From Syntrophaceae bacterium (GTDB lineage: Bacteria > Desulfobacterota > Syntrophia > Syntrophales > PHBD01), in NCBI GenBank assembly GCA_013177825.1, contig JABLXX010000002.1, forward strand, positions 582,177 through 646,176: 64,000 bases of DNA, given 5' to 3'. This document shows, piece after piece, positions 8,514-15,201 of this stretch (position 1 is the first letter of the stretch; each line of letters opens with the position of its first letter). Under the pieces are notes generated by a model. It searched no databases. It saw only the letters and a list, made by a program, of their open reading frames with translations, and was not told where the DNA came from. Both the position numbers and the translations under genes were made by a program.

Positions 8514-8930
8514 ATGGCGAAGATGACCTCGAAGAAGGACCTGGAGGGCCTGACTCTCCTGGGGGAGGACAAGACCCGGCCGGGGAAGAAGCTGGAGACG
8601 TTCCCCAACCACAACCCGGAACGGGACTACACGGTGACCCTCCGGACGGAGGAGTTCACCTGCGTATGCCCCGCCACGGGGCAGCCCGACTTCGCCGTTC
8701 TCACCATCCGCTACATTCCGGACCGGAAGATCCTGGAGTCCAAGTCCCTGAAGCTTTACCTCTGGTCCTACCGCGACCGGGGCGTCTTCCACGAGCACGT
8801 GACGAACGCCGTCCTGGACGACCTGGTGGCGGCCCTGTCGCCGCGCTGGTGCAAGGTCACCGGCGAGTTCGCCGTCCGCGGCGGCATTTCCATCACCGTC
8901 GAGGCGGAGTACAGGGCCTCAGGCTGTTGA
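8514..8930 (+). CDS. queF: NADPH-dependent preQ0 reductase (QueF)
   Basis: A 138-residue short-type QueF, reducing 7-cyano-7-deazaguanine to preQ1 in queuosine biosynthesis. The active-site motif EFTCVCPATGQPDF contains the thioimide-forming Cys52 and Asp59. The family signature ESKSLKLYLWSYR (from about residue 75) and the C-terminal GGISITVE are present. The ATG at 8514 has AAGGAGGGGGG upstream; an in-frame extension to 8175 runs through the repeat and was discarded. The stop codon lies inside a palindromic repeat (8920-9043). The next gene encodes a queuosine-precursor transporter, so salvage and reduction are clustered. I found no preQ1 riboswitch in the leader. Confidence 0.95.
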   Translation: MAKMTSKKDLEGLTLLGEDKTRPGKKLETFPNHNPERDYTVTLRTEEFTCVCPATGQPDFAVLTIRYIPDRKILESKSLKLYLWSYRDRGVFHEHVTNAVLDDLVAALSPRWCKVTGEFAVRGGISITVEAEYRASGC

Positions 8931-9043
8931 AAAACGCCCGCCTGCTGCGTTTCCCTCATCCTGCGCCACTCGACGTACCAAAAAGTACGACTCGCGGCTC
9001 AGGATTTCGGGGGCCTTGCATCCGGGCATTTTTGAACAGCCTG
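8920..9043. repeat. TIR-bounded palindromic repeat, copy 1, overlapping the queF stop
   Basis: A 124-bp element with 21-bp terminal inverted repeats (starting CAGGCTGTTGAAAAA and ending TTTTTGAACAGCCTG, two mismatches) and a central GTAC...GTAC hairpin. A second copy is at 15075-15200. The queF TGA is part of the left inverted repeat. No transposase is encoded, so this is a MITE- or REP-like non-autonomous element. Confidence 0.8.
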
Positions 9044-9063
9044 TATGGGTGGATTTTTCAAAA

Positions 9064-9082
9064 AATAAATCTGACCTGTTTT
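9064..9082 (+). repeat. short dispersed motif AATAAATCYGACCTGTTTT, copy 1
   Basis: AATAAATCTGACCTGTTTT occurs here and, with one change, at 13350-13368. Both copies end 12-14 bases before a gene start. At the second site an imperfect inverted partner (GGGTCAGAGTTTGTT) precedes it, suggesting a REP-type half-palindrome. Confidence 0.5.
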
Positions 9083-9094
9083 TCGAGTGAATGA

Positions 9095-9841
9095 ATGATG
9101 AATGAAACCGCAAACGGGCGATCCCGGTGGCTGCCGGCCATCACGGCCCTCTTCGTCACCTCCCTGATCGTCGCTAATCTCATCGCCGTCAAGCTGATCC
9201 AGGCGGGACCACTCGTCCTGCCTGCGGCGGTCATCATTTTCCCCCTGTCGTACATCTTCGGGGACGTCCTGACGGAGGTCTACGGATACGGCCGGGCCCG
9301 GCGGGTCATCTGGACGGGCTTCGCCTGCAACCTCCTGGCGGTCCTCGTCATGCAGGCGAGCATCCAAATCCCCGCCGCTTCCTTCTGGACCCTGGGGTCC
9401 CTGGACGGGACCGTTTCGAACCAGGCATATGAAGCCCTCCTGGGATTTACGCCCCGGCTCCTCATGGCATCCTTTGCGGCCTATCTCGTCGGGGAATTTC
9501 TCAACGCCTTCGTCCTGGCAAAGATGAAAATCATGACGGCGGGACGCTTCCTCTGGATGCGGACCATCGGCTCCACCGTCCTGGGCCAGCTGGCCGATTC
9601 GGCCATCTTCATCGCCGCGGCCTTCTGGGGCATGATTCCACCGCCCGTCCTGGGGACGATGATCGTCACGCAGTGGCTCGTCAAGAGCGCCTACGAGGCG
9701 GCCTTCACACCCGTCACCTATCTCGTCGTGGGATTCCTCAAGCGGGCCGAAGGGTGCGACGTCTACGACCGCCACACCCGCTTCAGCCCGTTCCTGTGGG
9801 GAGAACGTTCCCGGGAGACGTCGCTCCGCGGGAAGAGCTGA
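9095..9841 (+). CDS. yhhQ: queuosine precursor transporter (YhhQ/VUT family)
   Basis: A 248-residue integral membrane protein with about six hydrophobic segments, beginning ALFVTSLIVANLIAVKLI. It keeps the VUT-family pattern FPLSYIFGDVLTEVYGYGRARRVIW, with acidic and basic residues in the first membrane loops. The family imports queuosine precursors (preQ0/preQ1 or the Q base). The context supports that role, with queF directly upstream. Two ATGs (9095, 9098) precede the frame without a clear ribosome-binding site, because repeat DNA lies just upstream. A GNAT-HDAC fusion gene follows 12 bases after its stop, probably co-transcribed. Confidence 0.9.
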   Translation: MMNETANGRSRWLPAITALFVTSLIVANLIAVKLIQAGPLVLPAAVIIFPLSYIFGDVLTEVYGYGRARRVIWTGFACNLLAVLVMQASIQIPAASFWTLGSLDGTVSNQAYEALLGFTPRLLMASFAAYLVGEFLNAFVLAKMKIMTAGRFLWMRTIGSTVLGQLADSAIFIAAAFWGMIPPPVLGTMIVTQWLVKSAYEAAFTPVTYLVVGFLKRAEGCDVYDRHTRFSPFLWGERSRETSLRGKS

Positions 9842-9853
9842 GGAGACGCGGCC

Positions 9854-11629
9854 GTGTTCCGCATCCGGAAGATCTTCGACGACGTCCAGAAGAGAAACCG
9901 CCTGGCCCTCGATCAGGTGCGGACCATCCTGGCTGCCCGGTTCCAGGGACTGAGCCAGGGCCGGATCGACCGGATCCCCGACACGCTCCGCAATCCCTTC
10001 GAGTACGATTTCCGTTCCATCCTCTACGTGGCCGAGGGGCCGGGTGGCGCCGTCCGGGGATTCGCCCTTCTTTCCCACGACCCCTCGCTCTCGTTCTGCC
10101 TCCTGGATTACCTGGCCACGAGCGCGAAGCTGACCGGAAGGGGCGTCGGGGCGGCCCTGTACGAGCGCGTGCGGGACGAGGCGCTCCTCCTGAACGCCTC
10201 GGGCGTCTTCTTCGAATGCCTGCCGGACGACCCGCTTCTCTGCCGGGACCCGGAGATCCTCCGGGAGAATGTGGCGCGTCTGAAGTTCTACGAGGCCTTC
10301 GGCGCGCACCCCGTCGCCGGGACAGCCTACGAAACCCCCGTCAACCCGGGCGGCGACAATCCGCCGTACCTGGTTTTCGACGGCCTCGGGCGTGACCTTC
10401 CGCTGCGCCGCGGCCATGCGCGTGCCATCGTCCGGGCCATCCTGGAGCGAAAGTACGGGGACATCTGCGGGCCCGAATACGTGCGGGCAGTGGTCGATTC
10501 CTTCCGGGACGACCCGGTCCGGATCCGCCCGCCGCGCTACAGAAAAGCTCCTCCGGACGGCCGCTACCCCGTCTCCGGGAAGATATCGGCCGTTGCGCTT
10601 GTGGTTTCCGACCGGCACGCCGTCCACCACATTCACGACCGCGGCTACGTGGAGTCGCCGGTCCGCATCCGGACGATCCTGGACGCCCTGGAGCGAACCA
10701 ACCTCTTCCGGCGGGTCGAGCCGCTCGACTTTCCGGAGAGGCACTTGGCGGCCGTGCACGACCCCTCGTACATCCGCTATTTCAAACGGGTTTGCGAGAC
10801 GCTGCCACCCGACGGGTCCGTCTACCCCTATGTATTCCCCATCCGGAACCAGGCCCGGCCTCCCGTGGAGCTGGCCGTCCGGGCGGGGTACTACTGCATC
10901 GACACGTTCACCCCCCTCAACCGAAATGCCTTCATCGCGGCGAAACGGGCCGTGGACTGCGCTCTAACCGGGGCTTCCCAGATCCTGGAGGGGGTCCGAC
11001 TCGCCTACGCACTCGTGAGGCCGCCCGGACACCATGCGGAGCCGCGCGCCTTCGGTGGATTCTGCTACTTCAACAACGCCGCGGCGGCGGCCCATTATCT
11101 GAGCGAGTTCGGATCCGTGGCGGTCCTGGACCTGGACTACCACCACGGAAACGGGAACCAGGTAATCTTCTACCGGCGGAGGGACGTCCTGACCCTTTCG
11201 ATCCACGCCCATCCGTCCCTGGCCTATCCCTATTTCAGCGGGTTTGCCGACGAGCGGGGCGAGGGGGAGGGGGCGGGGTGCAACGGAAACTATCCCCTCC
11301 CGGAGGCGGTGGACGGTCCTGCTTATCTGGCGGTGCTCGACAGGGTTCTGTCGCGTGTCCGGTATTTCCGGCCGAAGTTTCTCGTGGTGTGCCTGGGCCT
11401 GGACACGGCCAGGGGTGATCCGACGGGAACTTGGAGTTTGAAGGCCCGTGAATTCAGGGAGATGGGCCTGCGGATCGGGAGCCTGCGCCTGCCGACGCTG
11501 GTAGTGCAGGAGGGGGGATACGACAACCGCTCCATCGGGGCGAATGCCCGATCGTTCTTCGAGGGACTCTGGTCGGGGACCTTCCTCGGAAACGGCGGCG
11601 CGAGGAACGGGGCGAACGGGAAGGCCTGA
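9854..11629 (+). CDS. GNAT acetyltransferase fused to a histone-deacetylase-family amidohydrolase
   Basis: A 591-residue two-domain protein. Residues about 1-180 form a GNAT-like domain (LLDYLATSAKLTGRGVGAALYERV carries the R/Q-x-x-G-x-G/A acetyl-CoA loop). Residues about 240-580 form an HDAC-superfamily domain: RPPGHHAEPRAFGGFCYFNN, the zinc/charge-relay motif LDLDYHHGNGNQ, a second zinc Asp in GLDTARGDPTG and the tyrosine in QEGGYD. The insert SIHAHPSLAYPYFSGFADE resembles acetylpolyamine amidohydrolases rather than histone enzymes. GTG at 9854 is used, with AGGAG upstream. One chain thus appears able both to add and remove acetyl groups; the substrate may be a polyamine or protein lysine. 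Confidence 0.85.
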   Translation: MFRIRKIFDDVQKRNRLALDQVRTILAARFQGLSQGRIDRIPDTLRNPFEYDFRSILYVAEGPGGAVRGFALLSHDPSLSFCLLDYLATSAKLTGRGVGAALYERVRDEALLLNASGVFFECLPDDPLLCRDPEILRENVARLKFYEAFGAHPVAGTAYETPVNPGGDNPPYLVFDGLGRDLPLRRGHARAIVRAILERKYGDICGPEYVRAVVDSFRDDPVRIRPPRYRKAPPDGRYPVSGKISAVALVVSDRHAVHHIHDRGYVESPVRIRTILDALERTNLFRRVEPLDFPERHLAAVHDPSYIRYFKRVCETLPPDGSVYPYVFPIRNQARPPVELAVRAGYYCIDTFTPLNRNAFIAAKRAVDCALTGASQILEGVRLAYALVRPPGHHAEPRAFGGFCYFNNAAAAAHYLSEFGSVAVLDLDYHHGNGNQVIFYRRRDVLTLSIHAHPSLAYPYFSGFADERGEGEGAGCNGNYPLPEAVDGPAYLAVLDRVLSRVRYFRPKFLVVCLGLDTARGDPTGTWSLKAREFREMGLRIGSLRLPTLVVQEGGYDNRSIGANARSFFEGLWSGTFLGNGGARNGANGKA

Positions 11630-11741
11630 GGGAACGGGGGAGGGGCAGAGACCGGCACAGACGGACCTGCAGCGCCGCCATTCTCCGGTCAGGGCGGTGT
11701 CATGCCGCCGGTTCTCAAGACGGATCCTTTGAAAATCCCGG

Positions 11742-12857
11742 TCAGGCCTTGCCGAGGATCTGCCCGAGGGCGGCCAGGAAGCGGTCCACGTTTTCCCGCC
11801 GGGCCGTGTGGCCCATGAGGCCGATCCGCCAGATCTTTCCCGCCAGGGGCCCCAGCCCGCCACCGATCTCGATCTTGAACTCCTTCCGCAGCCGTTTTCG
11901 GACGGCAAGCTCGTCGATCCCCTCGGGGCAGCGGACGGTGTTGAGCATGGGCAGGCGGAAGGGCTTCTCCACCAGCATCGAGAGCCCCATGCCTTCCAGC
12001 CCGGCAACGAGGGCCTCGTGGGCCTCCCGGTGCCGCGCAAAGGCCTTATCCGGTCCTTCCTCCAGGACGAGCCGGAGGGACTCGTACAGGGCGTAGAGCA
12101 TGTTCACCGGAGCCGTGTGGTGGTAGACCCGGTTCTGGTTCCAGTAGTTCGTGATGAGGCTCAGGTCCAGGTACCAGTTGGGGACCTTCGCCTTGCGGCC
12201 GTTCAGCTTCGCCGCGGCACGGTCCGAGAAGGACAGGGGCGCCAGGCCCGGGGGGCAGGAGAGGCACTTCTGGGTGCCGCCGTAGAGGGCGTCGATGCGC
12301 CAGTCGTCCATGCGGACCTCGATCCCGCCCAGGCTCGTGACGGCGTCCACCAGGTAGAGCGCGTCCTTCCCGGCCAGCATCTTCCCGATCTCGGCAACGG
12401 GGTTCCGGACGCCCGTGGACGTCTCGGCGTGGACCACCGCCACGATGGCGAAAGGCTCTTTCCTGAGGGCCTCTGCGGTGCGATCAAGGTTGACAGGGGT
12501 TCCCCAATCGAATTCCAGTGCCTCCACGCGGGCTCCGAGCCGTCCCGCCACGTCCTGCATGCGGCGGCCGAAGACGCCGTTCGTCAGGATGAGAACCGGG
12601 TCGCCGGGCTCGACGAGGTTGACGAAGCAGGCCTCCATACCGGCGGAGCCGGTCCCGGACATGGGAACCGTGAGGACGTTCTTCGTATTCAGGAGTTCCT
12701 GGAGCATGGACTTGATACCGTCCATGATGGTCAGGAAATAGGGGTCCAGGTGGCCCAGCGTGGGCTTCGCCAGGGCCTCGTAGACCGTCGGGGGCACACA
12801 GGACGGGCCCGGGCCCATGAGCAGGATTTCTTCGATGCCGTCGAGCAGATTCTTCAT
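11742..12857 (-). CDS. class V PLP aminotransferase (alanine-glyoxylate / serine-pyruvate type)
   Basis: A 371-residue fold-type I aminotransferase. Recognisable parts are LLMGPGPSCVPPTVY at the start, the SGTGSAGMEA phosphate loop, VDAVTSLGG with the PLP-ring Asp, and GGTQKCLSCPPGL with the Schiff-base lysine. It most likely transfers an amino group to glyoxylate or pyruvate. The ATG at 12857 has GAGGAGG upstream; a 47-residue upstream extension was discarded. It is a single minus-strand gene convergent with the GNAT-HDAC gene. A glyoxylate/hydroxypyruvate-type reductase is close by on the other strand (13383), suggesting glyoxylate or serine metabolism. Confidence 0.88.
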   Translation of the reverse strand: MKNLLDGIEEILLMGPGPSCVPPTVYEALAKPTLGHLDPYFLTIMDGIKSMLQELLNTKNVLTVPMSGTGSAGMEACFVNLVEPGDPVLILTNGVFGRRMQDVAGRLGARVEALEFDWGTPVNLDRTAEALRKEPFAIVAVVHAETSTGVRNPVAEIGKMLAGKDALYLVDAVTSLGGIEVRMDDWRIDALYGGTQKCLSCPPGLAPLSFSDRAAAKLNGRKAKVPNWYLDLSLITNYWNQNRVYHHTAPVNMLYALYESLRLVLEEGPDKAFARHREAHEALVAGLEGMGLSMLVEKPFRLPMLNTVRCPEGIDELAVRKRLRKEFKIEIGGGLGPLAGKIWRIGLMGHTARRENVDRFLAALGQILGKA

Positions 12858-13021
12858 GACGCCGCACCTCCTCTGCGGATCTTGTCCGGGGGATTCGGGG
12901 TGAAAGAACCGGTCGCCTGGAATCCTTGCGGATCCTTGGCCTTTTCTATAGCGAAAAGATTTGTTAATGTCCATTGTCCCATCCAGCAGATCATGCATGC
13001 CTTTCGGAAAGGAGGAATAAT

Positions 13022-13312
13022 ATGCTCAGGCACGTGGTATTCGTGAAGTTCAAGGCCGGGGTGACGGCGGAGCAGGTGGAGGAAGTGAAAAAGGCCCTGG
13101 GAGGCCTGCCGGCGAAAATCCAGGAAATCAAGGGGTGGGCCTTCGGGGCTGACGTTCTCCGGACGGAGCGTTCCGTCGATTTCGCCCTCGTGGCCGATTT
13201 CGAGGACGTGGAGGCACTGAAGCGCTACCAGGTCCATCCGGACCACGTCCCGGTCCTGGCGCTGGTACGCTCCGTGAGCGAGGTGTTGCAGGTCGCGGAT
13301 TTCTTCCTGTAG
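13022..13312 (+). CDS. Dabb (stress-responsive A/B barrel) domain protein
   Basis: A 96-residue ferredoxin-like dimeric alpha-beta barrel protein. It begins MLRHVVFVKFKAGVT, the standard Dabb first strand, and ends with the region YQVHPDHVPVLALVRSV carrying the conserved H-P. ATG at 13022 follows AAAGGAGGAATAAT. Members have varied or unknown roles, so no substrate is assigned. The 70-base gap to the downstream dehydrogenase contains the dispersed motif at 13350. Confidence 0.88.
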   Translation: MLRHVVFVKFKAGVTAEQVEEVKKALGGLPAKIQEIKGWAFGADVLRTERSVDFALVADFEDVEALKRYQVHPDHVPVLALVRSVSEVLQVADFFL

Positions 13313-13321
13313 AGAAAAAGC

Positions 13322-13368
13322 GGGTCAGAGTTTGTTTTTGCTCTGCACGAATAAATCCGACCTGTTTT
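13322..13368 (+). repeat. short dispersed motif, copy 2, with imperfect inverted partner
   Basis: GGGTCAGAGTTTGTT at 13323-13337 is the imperfect inverse of AATAAATCCGACCTG at 13350-13364. The right half matches the copy at 9064-9082 at 18 of 19 positions. Both sit just before a start codon. Confidence 0.5.
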
Positions 13369-13382
13369 CCGGGGAGGCGACG

Positions 13383-14357
13383 ATGAAGAAGAAAGTGCTG
13401 GTGACCCTCAACCTGCCGAAGGAGCTTCTCGACCGCCTGGGGGGCGAGTGCGAGGCGGATTTCCATGCCGAAGACCGCCCCATGGAGCGAAAGGATTTCC
13501 TGGAGCGGATTGTGGGAAAGGAGGGCCTGCTGCCTTCGATCACGGACGCGGTGGATGCCGAGGCCATGGACCGGGCGCCGGGCCTCCGGATGATCGCCAA
13601 CTTCGGCGTGGGATTCAACAACATCGACGTGGCAGCCGCCACGGCCCGGGGAATCGCCGTTTCCAACACGCCGGGGGTGCTGACGGATGCCACGGCGGAT
13701 GTGGCGTTTGCCCTGATCCTGGCGGTGAACCGCCGGGTGGTCGAAGGGGACAGGATGGTCCGGGAAGGACGGTTCCGTTACTGGGCGCCGTTTCTCTTTC
13801 TCGGCAGCGAGGTCTCCGGCAAAACCCTCGGGATCGTGGGGATGGGACGCATCGGACAGGCCGTGGCCCGACGAGCCCGGGGATTCGGCATGCCGGTTCT
13901 CTACTCCGGCCGGACCCGCCTGAACCCCGCGGAGGAGGAAGCCCTGGGAGCCTCCTTCCGGTCTCTCCCGGACCTCCTGGCGGAGGCGGACATCGTGTCT
14001 CTCCACGTTCCCCTGACACAGGAGACCCGCCATCTGATCAACCGGGAAGCCCTGGGGTGCATGAAGCCCTCGGCGGTTCTGATCAACACCTCCCGGGGTC
14101 CCGTGGTGGACGAGAAGGCCCTTGTGAACGCCCTCCGAGCCGGAACCATCGGCGGGGCCGGCCTGGACGTTTACGAGGATGAGCCCCGCCTGGCACCCGG
14201 ACTGGCGGAACTGGACAACGCCGTTCTCCTGCCCCATGTCGGGAGTGCCACGTGGGAGACACGGATGAAGATGGCCGACTTGGCCGTGACGAATCTCCTG
14301 GCGGGACTGCGGGGCGAGCGGCCGCCGAACCTCGTCAACCCCGAGGTCTGGAAGTAA
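13383..14357 (+). CDS. D-2-hydroxyacid dehydrogenase (glyoxylate/hydroxypyruvate reductase type)
   Basis: A 324-residue NAD(P)-dependent 2-hydroxyacid dehydrogenase of normal length. The Rossmann motif GIVGMGRIGQAVA is at about residues 150-162. The catalytic Arg is in NTSRGPVVDE, the Glu in DVYEDEP and the His in LLPHVGSAT. Substrate side-chain residues FGVGFNNIDV resemble glyoxylate reductases. ATG at 13383 follows GGGGAGGCG; the 17-residue upstream extension comes from repeat DNA. Together with the nearby aminotransferase it fits interconversion of glyoxylate, hydroxypyruvate and their amino acids. Confidence 0.9.
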   Translation: MKKKVLVTLNLPKELLDRLGGECEADFHAEDRPMERKDFLERIVGKEGLLPSITDAVDAEAMDRAPGLRMIANFGVGFNNIDVAAATARGIAVSNTPGVLTDATADVAFALILAVNRRVVEGDRMVREGRFRYWAPFLFLGSEVSGKTLGIVGMGRIGQAVARRARGFGMPVLYSGRTRLNPAEEEALGASFRSLPDLLAEADIVSLHVPLTQETRHLINREALGCMKPSAVLINTSRGPVVDEKALVNALRAGTIGGAGLDVYEDEPRLAPGLAELDNAVLLPHVGSATWETRMKMADLAVTNLLAGLRGERPPNLVNPEVWK

Positions 14358-14387
14358 TCCTGGAGAATGCCGGCCTCGGAGAAACCG

Positions 14388-14404
14388 ACGGATTTGAAAT
14401 CCGT
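14388..14404. repeat. short palindrome with TTTGAAATCCG core, copy 1
   Basis: ACGGATTTGAAATCCGT is a perfect 17-bp palindrome 31 bases after the hydroxyacid dehydrogenase stop. The same core recurs as palindromes at 14820-14834, 22082-22122 and 22131-22151. Confidence 0.6.
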
Positions 14405-14434
14405 GCTCCTCTTTTCTTTGACTTCGCATCAGGG

Positions 14435-14568
14435 CGCGGGGGCTGCCACGGGGGCTTCCGCCGTCGCGGACTTTTTTCCCGCGATCCGTCGTCGAAGGTC
14501 CGTCAGGCTGGAGGGATGGGAAAAAAGTCCCAATTGCTCCTCTGGAAACCCCCGGTCGCGCCCCCGCG
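14435..14568. repeat. long-hairpin dispersed repeat, copy 2
   Basis: A 134-bp element with the same ends as 8290-8420 (CGCGGGGGC / GCCCCCGCG, then CACGGGGGCTTCCGCCGTCG). The inner stem is GGACTTTTTTCCC (14468-14480) with GGGAAAAAAGTCC (14518-14530). That stem differs in sequence from copy 1 yet is perfectly self-complementary, i.e. it covaries. It lies in the gene-free stretch 14358-14857. Confidence 0.75.
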
Positions 14569-14586
14569 AACATCGGTCGGGGAGGG

Positions 14587-14750
14587 GGGCTTCCCGGAGC
14601 GCGAATAGCGGCTTTTTCGGGGCACCCTGCCGTCGCAGCGAAGCGCCCGCAAAGTCATCTGTCTGAGCACCGTCCGGTGCGAGTTATGACTTTGCAGCGG
14701 AGCGAGACGTTGCAGGGTCGATAAAACGCTTCTGAGCGCGAGGGAAGCCC
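14587..14750. repeat. nested inverted repeats
   Basis: Three nested pairs: GGGCTTCCC (14587) with GGGAAGCCC (14742), CCCTGC (14625) with GCAGGG (14712), and GCAAAGTCAT (14649) with ATGACTTTGC (14686). The inner part can close further through GAGCACC and GGTGCGAG. The stretch has no convincing ORF. It could fold as one long cruciform or RNA hairpin. Confidence 0.5.
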
Positions 14751-14819
14751 TGATCCCGCATGCCGACCTCCCATCCGCGCCTGATTCTCTATTAAAAAAG
14801 AAAAAATAAGGAAGGAGAA

Positions 14820-14834
14820 CGGATTTCAAATCCG
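14820..14834. repeat. short palindrome with TTTCAAATCCG core, copy 2
   Basis: CGGATTTCAAATCCG is a perfect 15-bp palindrome, flanked by GGAG and CTCC that extend the stem past a two-base bulge. It sits 24 bases beyond the stop of the small Cys protein gene and could act as its 3' hairpin. Confidence 0.55.
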
Positions 14835-14857
14835 CTCCCTTTTGCTGTCCCGCTTCT

Positions 14858-15019
14858 TTATGCCTTGGGCGTCCAGTAGGCGCAGTCGCGTGTAGCATCG
14901 GTGATGACGTGATCGACGAAGCGGGCGAAGCGCCAGCAGTGAGTCCGAGCGCCCTCGGTCTCGTCCTCGAAGTACAGGCAGGCATTGCAGGACTGTTTCC
15001 CTTCCTCTTTCCTTTCCAT
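14858..15019 (-). CDS. small four-cysteine protein (53 aa), function unknown
   Basis: ATG at 15019 follows AGGGAGAA at a good distance. The protein begins MERKEEGKQSCNACLYFEDE. It has CNAC, a single Cys in THCWRF and a final Cys in DCAYW, a spacing compatible with a small zinc site or a redox pair. It is acidic to neutral, aromatic-rich and lacks a signal peptide. It is the last gene on the minus strand after the VWA protein, separated from it by a palindromic repeat. I do not recognise a named family. Confidence 0.65.
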   Translation of the reverse strand: MERKEEGKQSCNACLYFEDETEGARTHCWRFARFVDHVITDATRDCAYWTPKA

Positions 15020-15045
15020 TTTCTTTTCTCCCTGCAGACGGATAA

Positions 15046-15200
15046 TTTTGAACCGCCCGGACTCGACTCCCTTTCCGGGCGGTTCAAAAGGGGTTGGATG
15101 CAAGGCTCCCGAGGTCATGAGCCATGAGGCGTACCTTGAGGTACGTCGAATGGCGAAGGACGAGGGGAACGCCGCAGACGGGCTCTTTTCAACCGCCCGG
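15046..15200. repeat. TIR-bounded palindromic repeat, copy 2, with an extra terminal repeat
   Basis: The core element (15075-15200) matches 8920-9043 in its interior (GGATGCAAGG, GTAC hairpin, GACGAGGGGAACGC), but its 16-bp ends read CCGGGCGGTTCAAAAG and CTTTTCAACCGCCCGG. A third copy of the end (15046-15060) lies 14 bases outside and forms a perfect 11-bp hairpin with the left end. The right end stops one base before the VWA stop codon. Confidence 0.8.
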
Positions 15201-15201
15201 G

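Noticed and set aside
8919..9113. Small proteins encoded by the palindromic repeats (also in 14985-15200)
   Set aside because: The two copies encode similar peptides, but codon first- and third-position changes are about equally frequent, so the likeness reflects shared DNA and not protein selection.
14388..15200. CRISPR array
   Set aside because: The repeats here are palindromic, few, differ in length and are not evenly spaced.
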